A stretch of DNA of 44,989 nucleotides from Eubacterium sp. (GTDB taxonomy: Bacteria > Bacillota > Clostridia > Oscillospirales > Acutalibacteraceae). The translations under genes were made by a program, and so were the position numbers. Shown one piece after another: positions 34,484 to 43,482 of the stretch (position 1 is its first letter; every line of letters starts with the position of its first letter). The DNA is taken from positions 1-44,989 of the forward strand of contig JAGHJI010000054.1 of the NCBI GenBank assembly GCA_017886765.1, given 5' to 3'. The notes below the pieces were generated by a model. The model was given only the letters and a program-made list of their open reading frames with translations. It was not told the origin of the DNA and searched no databases.

Positions 34484-35292
34484 ATAATATCGGGTACAAA
34501 ACAATTGATAACAATAATAACCGCAATAAATGCTATAACAACGCCGAGAGCGACAAAATCCCTGGCTGAAAATTTCATGACCTTCATTTTTGTTCTGCCG
34601 CTCCCACCCCGGTAACACCGGCATTCCATGGCATAAGCAAGCTCGCTTGCGCGTCTGAAAGAAGAAACAAACAGCGGTATAAGCACCGGTATCAGCGCTT
34701 TCGCCCTGTGAATCAGTCCGCCGGAATCCATATCCGCACCGCGGGATTTCTGCGCCGCCATTATTTTTTCTATTTCTTCAATGAGAGTGGGAATAAAACG
34801 CAGAGCTATCGTCATGGTCATAGCTATGGAATGAACGTCCACCTTGACAAAAGTCAAAGGCTTAAGCAGTCTTTCCAGCGCGTCTGTCAGTTCCGTGGGC
34901 GACGTCGTATAAGTCAGCAGGGAGCTTATCACCACAAGGGTGATAATACGTATTGCCATAAACACCGCGGTTTCAATACCGTTTGCCGTAATTTTAAGTC
35001 TGCCGAGATGTACAAGGGGCTCTCCTTCACCGTAAAACAAATTCAGTACGGCGGTGATAAGAATAATTACAACCAGGGGCTTGATACTCTTAAGCACCGT
35101 TTTAAACTTGATTTTTGAAACAAGGACAAGAATAACGGTACACAGAATAACCGCCGCCAGCGAGACGATATTTTTACATATAAAAATGGACACAATCAAA
35201 AACAAAACAAGAATGATTTTCATTCTGGCGTCCATTTTATGGATAACGGAATCGCCGGGAAAATACTGACCGATTGTGATATCAGATATCAT
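34480..35292 (-). CDS. ecfT: Energy-coupling factor transporter transmembrane protein EcfT
   Basis: A 270-residue membrane scaffold with about five helices that couples EcfA ATPases to vitamin- or metal-binding S components. The coupling-helix motifs with Ala-Arg-Gly appear as AAQKSRGAD and SELAYAMECRCYRG. TIGQYFPGDSVIHKMDARMKI is a typical start. ATG 35292 has GGGGGTG at good spacing and overlaps ecfA2 by 11 bp. No S-component gene lies in this window, so the module is probably the shared (group II) one. Confidence 0.93.
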   Translation of the reverse strand: MISDITIGQYFPGDSVIHKMDARMKIILVLFLIVSIFICKNIVSLAAVILCTVILVLVSKIKFKTVLKSIKPLVVIILITAVLNLFYGEGEPLVHLGRLKITANGIETAVFMAIRIITLVVISSLLTYTTSPTELTDALERLLKPLTFVKVDVHSIAMTMTIALRFIPTLIEEIEKIMAAQKSRGADMDSGGLIHRAKALIPVLIPLFVSSFRRASELAYAMECRCYRGGSGRTKMKVMKFSARDFVALGVVIAFIAVIIVINCFVPDII

Positions 35293-36154
35293 ACGCAGCA
35301 CCCCCAAGCAATCTTTTCATTTCCGTAACGCCCTGGTCCACCGTATAGATATTGGTACGGCAATCTACTCCTGCGGCTTTCAGCTTAAGAAAAATATCTG
35401 TTATTTCCGGAACATTCAATCCCATGGATTTCAGTTCGCTGCCGTGGGAATAGACCTCGTCTACGGTGCCGTACATGGCAACGCTCCCCTTATTCATAAC
35501 AAGCACTTTTCTGCAAATCGAGGCAACGTCCTCCATAGAATGAGAAACAAGGATAACCGTATTGCCCATCTGGTGCTGGTAATCCTGAATCAGCCTTAGA
35601 ATTACGTTTCTGCCTCTGGGGTCCAGTCCGGCGCAGGGCTCGTCCAGTACAAGCACCTTGGGCTCCATTGCGATTATGGAAGCGATCGCCACACGGCGTT
35701 TCTGACCGCCGGAAAGGTCAAAGGGCGATTTCTCCATAAGCTCCTGACCGATCCCCACAAACCGCGCGCTGTCACGCACACGCTTGTCAATCTCTGCGCT
35801 GTCAAGACCCATTTGTTTGGGGCCGAAAGCAATTTCTTTGTATACGGTCTCCTCAAAAATCTGATATTCGGGATACTGAAAACAAAGACCGACAGCAAAC
35901 CGAACCTGTCTAATATTTTTTTTATTCTCCTTGAACCAGATATCCTTGCCGTCAACAAAAACCTTGCCGCCGTGGGGCTCCAAAAGCCCGTTAAAATGCT
36001 GAATAAGCGTTGATTTCCCGGAGCCGGTATGACCGATAATCCCGATCAGGTCACCGTTCTCAGCCTCAAAGCTGACATTGTCAATAGCGGCGGTCTCAAA
36101 AGGCGTGCCCACGCTGTAAAGATATTTTAAATTTTCACAGACGAGAAACGCCAT
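35282..36154 (-). CDS. ecfA2: Energy-coupling factor ATPase EcfA2
   Basis: A 290-residue ABC ATPase. It has Walker A GHTGSGKSTLIQ, Q-loop FQYPEYQIFEE, signature LSGGQKRRVAIA, Walker B VLVLDEPCAGLDPRG and the H-loop VSHSMEDV. The Tyr-Pro-Glu after the Q-loop separates EcfA2 from EcfA1. It forms a heterodimer with the upstream gene product and drives vitamin or metal uptake with EcfT. The ATG directly abuts the EcfA1 stop. Confidence 0.94.
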   Translation of the reverse strand: MAFLVCENLKYLYSVGTPFETAAIDNVSFEAENGDLIGIIGHTGSGKSTLIQHFNGLLEPHGGKVFVDGKDIWFKENKKNIRQVRFAVGLCFQYPEYQIFEETVYKEIAFGPKQMGLDSAEIDKRVRDSARFVGIGQELMEKSPFDLSGGQKRRVAIASIIAMEPKVLVLDEPCAGLDPRGRNVILRLIQDYQHQMGNTVILVSHSMEDVASICRKVLVMNKGSVAMYGTVDEVYSHGSELKSMGLNVPEITDIFLKLKAAGVDCRTNIYTVDQGVTEMKRLLGGAAYDI

Positions 36155-37009
36155 CTATCTTTCCTCCAGCTTTGATTTTAAAAATTCCACGCATTTATCA
36201 GCGTTTAGTATGGTTTCATCACTTTTTAAACCTAAACGATACACAAGCTCCGTTGACTGGGGCACATCAAGTCCCAGAGATTTGATCTCATCCACTCTTG
36301 CGAAAACTTTCTGCGGTGTATCGTCCATTCTTATTTTTCCGCCGTCCACAACGACTACCCTGTCCGCCTGAACAGCCTCATCCATATAATGCGTGATCAG
36401 GACAATGGTGATGCCCTCCTCACGATTCAGCTTTTTAACGGTTTCAATAACCTCTCTCCTGCCGCTGGGATCCAGCATAGCGGTAGGCTCATCCAGAACG
36501 ATACACTGGGGCTTCATTGCGATAATACCGGCAACCGCCACACGCTGCTTCTGCCCGCCGGAGAGTTTATTGGGCGCCTTGGTCCTGTATTCATACATTC
36601 CCACTGTTTTCAGCGCCTCGTCCACTCTGCGCCGGCATTCCTCCGGGGGTACTCCGAGATTCTCAACACCGAACGCCACGTCCTCCTCAACGATGGAAGA
36701 AACGATCTGATTGTCAGGATTCTGGAAAACCATTCCGACCTTTTTTCTTATATCAAAAATAGAGTCGTCATCCTTTGCTGTCTGACCGTCAACAATGATC
36801 TCGCCGTTTTTTGCGAACAGGATACCGTTGGTCAGTTTGGCAATGGTGGATTTTCCGGAACCGTTATGGCCGAGAATCGCCACAAAAGAACCCTTTTCAA
36901 CCGTCAGGTTAAAATTTTCCAGGACCTTTATTTCATTTTCTTCCGAATTACCGTTATCATCATCGGCAAAATAAGAAAAATCTACGTTTTTAAACTCAAT
37001 TAAATTCAT
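36155..37009 (-). CDS. ecfA1: Energy-coupling factor ATPase EcfA1
   Basis: A 284-residue ABC ATPase. It has Walker A GHNGSGKSTIAK, Q-loop FQNPDNQIVSSIVEEDVAFG (the EcfA1 form), signature LSGGQKQRVAVA, Walker B CIVLDEPTAMLDPSG and the H-loop ITHYMDEA. It is first of the ecfA1-ecfA2-ecfT-truA set. It follows the methyltransferase gene by 10 bp, so the ECF module is read through from upstream. Confidence 0.94.
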   Translation of the reverse strand: MNLIEFKNVDFSYFADDDNGNSEENEIKVLENFNLTVEKGSFVAILGHNGSGKSTIAKLTNGILFAKNGEIIVDGQTAKDDDSIFDIRKKVGMVFQNPDNQIVSSIVEEDVAFGVENLGVPPEECRRRVDEALKTVGMYEYRTKAPNKLSGGQKQRVAVAGIIAMKPQCIVLDEPTAMLDPSGRREVIETVKKLNREEGITIVLITHYMDEAVQADRVVVVDGGKIRMDDTPQKVFARVDEIKSLGLDVPQSTELVYRLGLKSDETILNADKCVEFLKSKLEER

Positions 37010-37019
37010 TATATGTCAA

Positions 37020-37889
37020 TTAATCCTTTGTCCAGATTGCAGATGAACCGCAGGGCAGCACCTGATGATTTGAGGAAACAGGCAGCCCGATCTCATCCGC
37101 AGTTACCCTGCCGCCCTTTTCCGCCGTAACAACATTGTCAAGTATGTATTTCATAACGGAGGCGGAAAGACCGGTGGTGTAAGAATTAAGAAGTATCATA
37201 ATGGGTTCGTCTGAAAGCACCTGAACAACGAGCTTGACAAAATCATAAATACTGTCCTCCAAATGCCATATTTCGCCCTTGGGTCCCCTGCCGTAGCTGG
37301 GAGGGTCAAGAATGATAATATCATACTTGTTTCCCCGGCGAATCTCACGCTGAACGAATTTCATACAGTCATCAACGATCCAGCGGACGCTCTCCTCCTC
37401 CACGCCGGAAAGTCTGGCGTTTTCCTTAGCCCACTGGACCATACCCTTTGAAGCGTCCACATGAACCACCTGAGCACCCTCCTTAAGACAGGCAACAGTA
37501 GCTCCGCCGGTATAGGCAAAGAGGTTTAAAACCTTTACGTCTTCCCTGCCTGACTGACGGATCAGCTGCCTTGTATAATCCCAGTTTACCGCCTGCTCCG
37601 GAAACAGACCGGTATGCTTGAAGCCCATTGTCCTTACAACGAAGGTCAGGTCCTTGTATCTGACCTGCCAGGCGTCCGGCATACGCTTGTAGACCTGCCA
37701 TTTGCCGCCGCCTGTACGGGAACGTATATATTTCGCTCCGGGCTGATACCACAGTCTGTTTTTCTTTTCACTTTTCCAGATAACCTGAGGATCGGGGCGG
37801 ATCAGGATTTCTCTTGTCCACCGTTCCAGCTTTTCGCCGCAGGAGCAGTCGATAAGCTCATAATCCTTCCAGTCTGTTGTATATCTCAT
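37020..37889 (-). CDS. Class I SAM-dependent methyltransferase (RlmI/RlmL C-terminal-like)
   Basis: A 289-residue protein. VLNLFAYTGGATVACLKEGA is the SAM-binding motif I, VHVDASKGMVQWAKENARLSG motif II, and IILDPPSYGRGPKGE motif IV, the pattern of the YccW/RlmI and RlmL methyltransferases acting on 23S rRNA. The PUA domain of RlmI is missing; instead an N-terminal beta domain of about 95 residues precedes the catalytic part. The RNA target is not known. It stands 38 bp after glmM and 10 bp before ecfA1. Confidence 0.85.
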   Translation of the reverse strand: MRYTTDWKDYELIDCSCGEKLERWTREILIRPDPQVIWKSEKKNRLWYQPGAKYIRSRTGGGKWQVYKRMPDAWQVRYKDLTFVVRTMGFKHTGLFPEQAVNWDYTRQLIRQSGREDVKVLNLFAYTGGATVACLKEGAQVVHVDASKGMVQWAKENARLSGVEEESVRWIVDDCMKFVQREIRRGNKYDIIILDPPSYGRGPKGEIWHLEDSIYDFVKLVVQVLSDEPIMILLNSYTTGLSASVMKYILDNVVTAEKGGRVTADEIGLPVSSNHQVLPCGSSAIWTKD

Positions 37890-37927
37890 CTATAAATAAT
37901 CCTAAAATATTGTAATCTATTCCTATA

Positions 37928-39280
37928 TTATGACAGGCGCTCACGGACCACATCGGCAATACAGTTGCCGAGTTTTGTGATCTGTTCAATATCAGAACCC
38001 TCCAGCATAACACGTACAAGAGGCTCGGTCCCGCTGACGCGGACAAGGACCCTGCCCTCACCGGAAAGTTCCATTTCCGCCTGCTGCACAGCCGAAATAA
38101 TATACTCGTCATTGTTATATTTCTGCTTACCCTCCGGCGTGACCTTAACATTAATAAGCACCTGGGGATAAACACGCATGATCTGTGCAAGCTCGGACAG
38201 CTTTTTACCGGATTTCACCATGGTCTCAATCAGCTGAACGCCTGAAAGCTCGCCGTCACCGGTGGTGGCGTAATCCAGAAAAATCACATGACCGCTCTGC
38301 TCTCCACCGATATTATAGCCGTCCTTTAACATTTTCTCAAGAACATATCTGTCACCGACGGCGGTTTTGGCGCATTCAATATCATTCTGCTTGCAGAATT
38401 TAAAAAAGCCCATATTGCTCATTACGGTAACAACGGCGGTATTTTTGGCAAGCTTGCCCTCATCCTTCATCCTTTTAGCGCAAATGGCGATGACCTTATC
38501 ACCGTCAACAAGCTCCCCGTTTTCATCCACGGCAAGCATTCTGTCCGCATCGCCGTCAAAGGCAAGACCCAGGTCAAGCCCGGCATCCTTAACGAATTTC
38601 ATAAGCTCCTCCGGATGCGTGGAGCCGCAGTTGTCATTAATATTAACGCCGTCAGGCGTGTCTGAAAGCATAAGGCATTTCGCGCCCAGCGAGGTAAATA
38701 TTTCCTTGGCGCACACAGAAGCGCTGCCGTTGGCGCAGTCAAGCGCTATCGAAAGTCCGTCAAAACGAACGTCCGTGGTGGAAACGATATGATCCACATA
38801 ATCCCTGACAGCTGTTTTGCAGTAAAGCCTGTTGCCCACTGCCCCGCCTGTCAATACAGGTATCTCCTCCGCATTGTCAAGGACGATGGCTTCTATCTCC
38901 TCTTCAATGGCATCATCCAGCTTATAGCCGGTTTTCTGAAAAATCTTAATTCCGTTATATTCACAAGGATTGTGGGACGCGGAAATCATTACACCGGCCT
39001 CACACTCATATTTGCAAACAAGATAAGCAACGGCGGGAGTAGGAACAACGCCTACGGAAAGCACATTGCAGCCCACCGAGGTAAAGCCGGCAGTAAGCGC
39101 CGCCTCAAGCATATCCCCCGATGCTCTTGTATCCTTTCCGATAAGGATCGTAGGCTTTGACGATTTGCTCTCTCTGAGTAAAACCATTGCCGCTGCTCTG
39201 CCTATCTGCAGAGCAAGCTCAGGGGTCAAGCTCTCATTTGCTACGCCTCTGACACCGTCTGTACCGAATAATCTGCCCAT
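37928..39280 (-). CDS. glmM: Phosphoglucosamine mutase
   Basis: A 450-residue enzyme converting glucosamine-6-phosphate to glucosamine-1-phosphate for peptidoglycan. The phosphoserine is S102 in VMISASHNPCEYNG, the metal loop is DGDADR, the sugar loop is GGEQSGH and the phosphate loop is RVSGTEPLVRVM. RLFGTDGVRG is the family start. I use ATG 39280 behind AGAGGA; the frame is open for 18 bp more without better support. It sits 24 bp after ruvB. Confidence 0.96.
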   Translation of the reverse strand: MGRLFGTDGVRGVANESLTPELALQIGRAAAMVLLRESKSSKPTILIGKDTRASGDMLEAALTAGFTSVGCNVLSVGVVPTPAVAYLVCKYECEAGVMISASHNPCEYNGIKIFQKTGYKLDDAIEEEIEAIVLDNAEEIPVLTGGAVGNRLYCKTAVRDYVDHIVSTTDVRFDGLSIALDCANGSASVCAKEIFTSLGAKCLMLSDTPDGVNINDNCGSTHPEELMKFVKDAGLDLGLAFDGDADRMLAVDENGELVDGDKVIAICAKRMKDEGKLAKNTAVVTVMSNMGFFKFCKQNDIECAKTAVGDRYVLEKMLKDGYNIGGEQSGHVIFLDYATTGDGELSGVQLIETMVKSGKKLSELAQIMRVYPQVLINVKVTPEGKQKYNNDEYIISAVQQAEMELSGEGRVLVRVSGTEPLVRVMLEGSDIEQITKLGNCIADVVRERLS

Positions 39281-39303
39281 AATGAAAAATCCTCTCAATC
39301 ATT

Positions 39304-40338
39304 TTATAATAAACTCTGCTGGCCGTCCTGCTCAAAGCCCAGATGCCTGTAAGCAAGAGCGGTGGCGCATCTGCCTCTCGGCGTTCTGGAAAGAAAGCCT
39401 ATCTGCATAAGATACGGCTCATACACATCCTCGATGGTAACCGCCTCTTCCCCTATTGCGGCGGCAATCGTCTCAAGACCCACAGGACCGCCGTTATAAT
39501 TTTTTATCATAGTTGTAAGGAGAATTCTGTCGATATTGTCAAGACCGAGGTCATCAATCTCCATTCTGCCCAGCGCGTCGACTGCTGCGTCACGGCTGAT
39601 AACGCCGTCGTATTTTACCTGGGCGAAATCACGGCTTCTTTTCAGCAGTCTGTTGGCAATACGGGGCGTTCCCCTGGAGCGTGACGCGATTTCAGCCGCA
39701 CCCTCGTCATCAATAGCGATATTCAGAATACCGGCGCTGCGTTTGACGATGGTTGAAAGCTGTTCCTTGGTGTACATTTCCAATCGGAAAATAACGCCGA
39801 AACGGTCACGCAGCGGCGCGGATAACTGACCGGCTCTGGTAGTAGCACCGATCAGCGTAAAATGAGGCAGATCAAGCCTTATGGAACGTGCCGAAGGCCC
39901 TTTGCCTATAATAATATCAAGAGCGCCGTCCTCCATGGCCGGATAAAGCACTTCCTCCACCTGACGGTTAAGGCGGTGAATCTCGTCAATAAACAGCACA
40001 TCGCCCTCCTGCAGATTGGTAAGCAGCGCCGCAAGATCCCCCTGCTTTTCAATAGCCGGACCGCTGGTCACACGTATATTTACATTCATTTCATTGGCAA
40101 TAATGCCTGCCAGGGTGGTTTTACCGAGACCCGGAGGACCATAGAGCAAAACATGGTCCAGCGCCTCTCCCCTGCCTCTGGCGGCCTCGATATAGATTTT
40201 CAGATTCTCCTTAACCTTATCCTGCCCAATATAATCGTAAAGTTTTTTCGGTCTGAGAGAATTTTCTATATGCCTGTCCTCAGGCGTAAAATCAGAGGTA
40301 ACGATGCTGTTTTCAAAATCCATTTCCGTTTCCTGCAT
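39304..40338 (-). CDS. ruvB: Holliday junction branch migration helicase RuvB
   Basis: A 344-residue AAA+ motor of the RuvAB complex. It has Walker A GPPGLGKT (67-74), Walker [16 protein letters not shown], sensor 1 [19 protein letters not shown] and the C-terminal winged helix with [17 protein letters not shown]. The length is normal. The ATG follows TAGGAG, 10 bp after ruvA. It is part of the ruvC-ruvA-ruvB set. Confidence 0.98.
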   Translation of the reverse strand: MQETEMDFENSIVTSDFTPEDRHIENSLRPKKLYDYIGQDKVKENLKIYIEAARGRGEALDHVLLYGPPGLGKTTLAGIIANEMNVNIRVTSGPAIEKQGDLAALLTNLQEGDVLFIDEIHRLNRQVEEVLYPAMEDGALDIIIGKGPSARSIRLDLPHFTLIGATTRAGQLSAPLRDRFGVIFRLEMYTKEQLSTIVKRSAGILNIAIDDEGAAEIASRSRGTPRIANRLLKRSRDFAQVKYDGVISRDAAVDALGRMEIDDLGLDNIDRILLTTMIKNYNGGPVGLETIAAAIGEEAVTIEDVYEPYLMQIGFLSRTPRGRCATALAYRHLGFEQDGQQSLL

Positions 40339-40348
40339 AGCTTAGCTC

Positions 40349-40954
40349 CTACAAATTCCCGGCAAGCTGCTTGAGCCCGAGCCTGATCATCTCATCAACC
40401 GTGAGAGATTTGTCCATACCGCCCACAACGACCGCTGCGTCAGACTGGGAATAGCCAAGGGCCACCAGCGCCTCAACCGCTTCAGCCGAAACACTGCCGT
40501 CCGTAACCGACGCCGCGTTTGAAACGGCGTCCGAAGTATTGCCCAGCGCAATAGAGCCCATCTTGTCCTTAAGTTCGAGAACGATTCTTTCAGCCATTTT
40601 CTTTCCAACGCCCTGCGCTCTTGTAATAGCCTTTGCGTCACCGGAGGCAATACAGACGGCAAGCCTGTCCGGAGAAAGTTCCGACAAAACGGAAACGGCT
40701 GCTTTGGGACCGATTCCCGAAACGCTTATAAGCAATTTAAAGGTTTCCAGCTCCTCAATGCTTGAAAAGCCGTACAGATCCATAGCGTCCTCACGCACGC
40801 TGAGATAGGTAAACACATTTACTTTTTCACCGACCTTGCCGATCCCTTTGACTGTGTTGAGGGTGGTAAAGCATTTGAAGCCTACGCCGGAACATTCAAC
40901 CACAATAAAATTCGGATCGCAGACGGTAAGCGTACCGCTCAAATTATATATCAT
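40349..40954 (-). CDS. ruvA: Holliday junction complex protein RuvA
   Basis: A 201-residue junction-binding protein. The N-terminal OB domain (1-63) is followed by two helix-hairpin-helix motifs (LLISVSGIGPKAAVSVLSEL and RAQGVGKKMAERIVLELKDK) and a C-terminal domain III (AVEALVALGYSQSDAAVVV) that contacts RuvB. ATG 40954 follows AAGGTG. It lies 9 bp after ruvC. Confidence 0.97.
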   Translation of the reverse strand: MIYNLSGTLTVCDPNFIVVECSGVGFKCFTTLNTVKGIGKVGEKVNVFTYLSVREDAMDLYGFSSIEELETFKLLISVSGIGPKAAVSVLSELSPDRLAVCIASGDAKAITRAQGVGKKMAERIVLELKDKMGSIALGNTSDAVSNAASVTDGSVSAEAVEALVALGYSQSDAAVVVGGMDKSLTVDEMIRLGLKQLAGNL

Positions 40955-40963
40955 AGTTTCACC

Positions 40964-41461
40964 TTATTTTCCTGATAATCTGCCCATAATTGAGCCGCTG
41001 CAATGACCGTGACAGATTGCCATAGCCAGCGCGTCGGCAGTATCGTCAGGCTTGGGAATTTTATCAAGACCGAGAATAATTCTGGTCATTTCCTGCACCT
41101 GCTTTTTTTCCGCTCTGCCGTAGCCGACAACCGACTGCTTGACCTGAAGCGGCGTATATTCATAAATATCCGCACCGTAATTCTGGGCAGACAGCGTAAT
41201 AACGCCCCTTGCCTGGGCAACATCAATAACCGTCTTCGCATTGTTGTTGTAAAAAAGTTTTTCCATACTCATGGCCTGCGGCTCATACTTTTCAAACAGA
41301 TAACACATATCGTTATAAATCGTCTGAAGCCGGAGGGGAAAAGGCGTGTGCGCGTCGGTGGTAATGGCGCCGTAGCCCAGCACTCTGAATTTATTTGATT
41401 TATACTCCAAAACGCCCCAGCCCACGATGGCGTACCCGGGGTCGATTCCAAGGATGATCAT
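40964..41461 (-). CDS. ruvC: Holliday junction endonuclease RuvC
   Basis: A 165-residue resolvase of the RNase H fold. Catalytic acids are D7 in ILGIDPGYAIVGWG, E67 in SMEKLFYNNN, and D140 and D143 in KPDDTADALAMAICH. The frame is open 30 bp further upstream, but ATG 41461 has GGAG at suitable spacing and begins with the standard MIILGIDPG. First gene of the long run that continues to the Clp gene. Promoter at 41491-41519. Confidence 0.97.
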   Translation of the reverse strand: MIILGIDPGYAIVGWGVLEYKSNKFRVLGYGAITTDAHTPFPLRLQTIYNDMCYLFEKYEPQAMSMEKLFYNNNAKTVIDVAQARGVITLSAQNYGADIYEYTPLQVKQSVVGYGRAEKKQVQEMTRIILGLDKIPKPDDTADALAMAICHGHCSGSIMGRLSGK

Positions 41462-41490
41462 TGTGTACTTCTCCAAATTAAATTCATTCA

Positions 41491-41519
41491 ATTATATCAC
41501 GTAAAATATTAATATGCAA
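41491..41519 (-). promoter_or_regulatory. Promoter of the ruvCAB-led operon
   Basis: Minus-strand -35 TTGCAT (41514-41519), 17 bp, -10 TATAAT (41491-41496) with an added TG (extended -10). I find no other terminator or strong promoter between ruvC and the Clp gene. Confidence 0.7.
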
Positions 41520-41547
41520 TAATTAATATATAAATTATAAATGAACG

Positions 41548-41577
41548 AAAAAAGGGAGGATACAGTCTCCCCCCCTT
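41548..41577 (-). terminator. Terminator of the flavodoxin-like gene
   Basis: GGGAG (41554-41558) pairs with CTCCC (41567-41571). On the minus strand six T follow. It lies just after the stop at 41586. Confidence 0.7.
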
Positions 41578-41585
41578 AAAATCAG

Positions 41586-42137
41586 TTATTCTCCCTTCAG
41601 AAAATGCACAAATTTCTTCAGCTCGGTTAAATTAAATGTATAGTTACCCGCGTCCGTATTCGGTATATAATAGCGTGAACAGAGTTCGCCGTTTAAGACC
41701 GTGAAGGATTGCTTGAGGGTGGACACCATATAATCGGCGCACTGTCTGGCATTTGAGCCGCTGACAATGACTGCACCCACTCGTTTGTGCTTTTTTATGG
41801 GCGGTTTGGCTCCCCGTTTGAAACGGGCGCTGTAATAGCGCTGGAAGCGGTCAATAACCGCCTTGAGCGGCGCCGGAAAAAAGTTATTATATATCGGTGT
41901 GAAAAACGCTATGTAATCAGCGTCCTCAAAATCCTCAAAAAACAAGTCCAGATCCCTGTTTGAGCAGCCGTCGTGATACTCGCAGTATTTACAGTCACAG
42001 CAAGGCGCCGGCGCCATTTTAAACGTATCGTACTGTTTGATTTCGCAGTCAAAAAAATATTTTTTTACCTGGTTTATGACCTCCGCCGATACGCCGTTTT
42101 CTCTCGGCGAACCGTTAATAATCAATATTTTTCTCAT
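41586..42137 (-). CDS. Flavodoxin-like NAD(P)H-dependent oxidoreductase with cysteine cluster
   Basis: A 183-residue protein of the FMN-reductase/WrbA-like fold. The FMN phosphate loop is INGSPRENGVS near the start, and YIAFFTPIYNNFFPAPLKAVIDR is the second flavin-binding region. A cysteine-rich segment APCCDCKYCEYHDGCSNRD at about 47-65 resembles relatives with an added metal or redox site. The substrate is unknown. ATG 42137 is used; the open frame to 42176 lies across the promoter. It is divergent from the CDF transporter. Confidence 0.85.
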   Translation of the reverse strand: MRKILIINGSPRENGVSAEVINQVKKYFFDCEIKQYDTFKMAPAPCCDCKYCEYHDGCSNRDLDLFFEDFEDADYIAFFTPIYNNFFPAPLKAVIDRFQRYYSARFKRGAKPPIKKHKRVGAVIVSGSNARQCADYMVSTLKQSFTVLNGELCSRYYIPNTDAGNYTFNLTELKKFVHFLKGE

Positions 42138-42166
42138 CTTATCACCATTTAAATCCTTATTTGCAT

Positions 42167-42195
42167 AGTATATCACATAATTATATTGTTTTAAA
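42167..42195 (-). promoter_or_regulatory. Promoter of the flavodoxin-like gene
   Basis: Minus-strand -35 TTTAAA (42190-42195), 17 bp, -10 TATACT (42167-42172) with an upstream TG. Its -35 overlaps that of the divergent CDF promoter at 42190-42191. Confidence 0.55.
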
Positions 42196-42214
42196 GTGTA
42201 AAATATGCTACAAT
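42186..42214 (+). promoter_or_regulatory. Promoter of the CDF transporter gene
   Basis: -35 TTGTTT (42186-42191), 17 bp, -10 TACAAT (42209-42214). The -10 covers the upstream in-frame ATG at 42213, which rules that ATG out as the translation start. Confidence 0.55.
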
Positions 42215-42239
42215 GACTGAAAATGTGAGGTCTTTCATA

Positions 42240-43406
42240 ATGATAAATAAAATACTTGACAACATAATCAACAAGAAAAAATGGAACGCCTCGGCATCCC
42301 GTGAAAAGCTGGGCATATTCAGCGGCATATTCGGAATCATCTGCAATGTTCTGCTTTGCTCGGTGAAATTTTTGATTGGCTCGCTTACCGGCTCGGTATC
42401 CATTACCGCCGACGCAGTGAACAATCTGTCCGACGCCGGTTCAAGCATCGTCACGATTGCCGGAACAAAGCTGGCCAACAAGCCTGTGGACGAGGAGCAT
42501 CCTTTCGGTCACGGCAGAATTGAGTATATTTCCGCGCTGATTGTTTCCTTTTTAATTTTCCTGATGAGTATCGAGCTTGCAAAAAATTCAATAACCAAGA
42601 TTATCCATCCTGCGGATGTTGATTTCAGCGGCTGGTATATAGCCGTGCTGATCCTTGCCGTTCTGGTAAAATTGTTTATGGCTTACATCAACAACATACT
42701 GTACAGAAAAACAGATAATCTTAATTTAAAAGCCGTCAGACAAGACAGTCTGAATGACTGTATCGCCACCGGCGCTACGATAGTCGCCCTGCTGATCTCA
42801 GCCTTTACACCGTTCAAAAGGGCTGACGGAATCATCGGTCTTGCCGTAGCAGTAATCATTTTCCTGGCAGGTGTTGATATCGTTAAGGATATTCTCGGGC
42901 GGCTTTTGGGCCAGCCGCCGTCAGAAGAGCTTGTAAAAAATATTGAAAGAATCATGCTTGACGAAGAACAGATCGTGGGTGTGCATGATCTGATCGTGCA
43001 CGATTACGGACCGGGAAGAATCATTGCCTCTGTTCACGCAGAAGTACCGTCCACGGCGGATATCGTTGAGATACATGATATAATAGACAATGTGGAAAAG
43101 AAGATATCCAAGGAACTTAAAATCGTTATCTGCATCCATATGGACCCGATTGTCGTAAACGACGAGGAGGTTGACCGCTACAAAGCGCTCACCCGGAATG
43201 TACTTGACGGCATAAACGAACAGTACAGCTTCCATGACTTTAAGATGGTAAAGGGTCCTACGCATACGAATCTTATATTTGACTTAGTTGTACCCTATGA
43301 AAAACACAAGACCGGTTCCGACATTCTGAGAGAACTGAGAAATAAATTTAAAGAAGTGGACGAAACGATAAACCTTGTGGTAACGGTGGAACATTCCTAT
43401 GTATGA
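42240..43406 (+). CDS. Cation diffusion facilitator (CDF) family transporter
   Basis: A 388-residue metal/proton antiporter exporting divalent cations such as zinc, iron or manganese. Six helices are expected. Metal-site residues are D58, N61 and D65 in ITADAVNNLSDAGSS and H87 and H91 in EEHPFGHGRIEYIS. The cytoplasmic C-terminal domain has VHDLIVHDYGPGRIIASVHAEV and ICIHMDPI. The start is ATG 42240 behind GAGG; the upstream ATG 42213 lies on the -10. The metal is not predictable by eye. It is one of two plus-strand protein genes in the window. Confidence 0.92.
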   Translation: MINKILDNIINKKKWNASASREKLGIFSGIFGIICNVLLCSVKFLIGSLTGSVSITADAVNNLSDAGSSIVTIAGTKLANKPVDEEHPFGHGRIEYISALIVSFLIFLMSIELAKNSITKIIHPADVDFSGWYIAVLILAVLVKLFMAYINNILYRKTDNLNLKAVRQDSLNDCIATGATIVALLISAFTPFKRADGIIGLAVAVIIFLAGVDIVKDILGRLLGQPPSEELVKNIERIMLDEEQIVGVHDLIVHDYGPGRIIASVHAEVPSTADIVEIHDIIDNVEKKISKELKIVICIHMDPIVVNDEEVDRYKALTRNVLDGINEQYSFHDFKMVKGPTHTNLIFDLVVPYEKHKTGSDILRELRNKFKEVDETINLVVTVEHSYV

Positions 43407-43446
43407 TTTTTAATTAATATTCCTATATAATTTAATACCGACATAA

Positions 43447-43482
43447 AACAGCTCCCTTGAGTAAATCTCAAAGGAGCTGTTA
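43447..43482. terminator. Bidirectional terminator between the CDF gene and the 129-residue ORF
   Basis: AACAGCTCC(C)TTGAG pairs with CTCAA(A)GGAGCTGTT. It is flanked by A/T runs on both sides and lies between converging genes ending at 43406 and 43483. Confidence 0.8.

Noticed and set aside
34484-34624. N-terminal extension of truA
   Set aside because: It lies wholly within ecfT, and the ATG overlapping the ecfT stop gives the standard TruA start.
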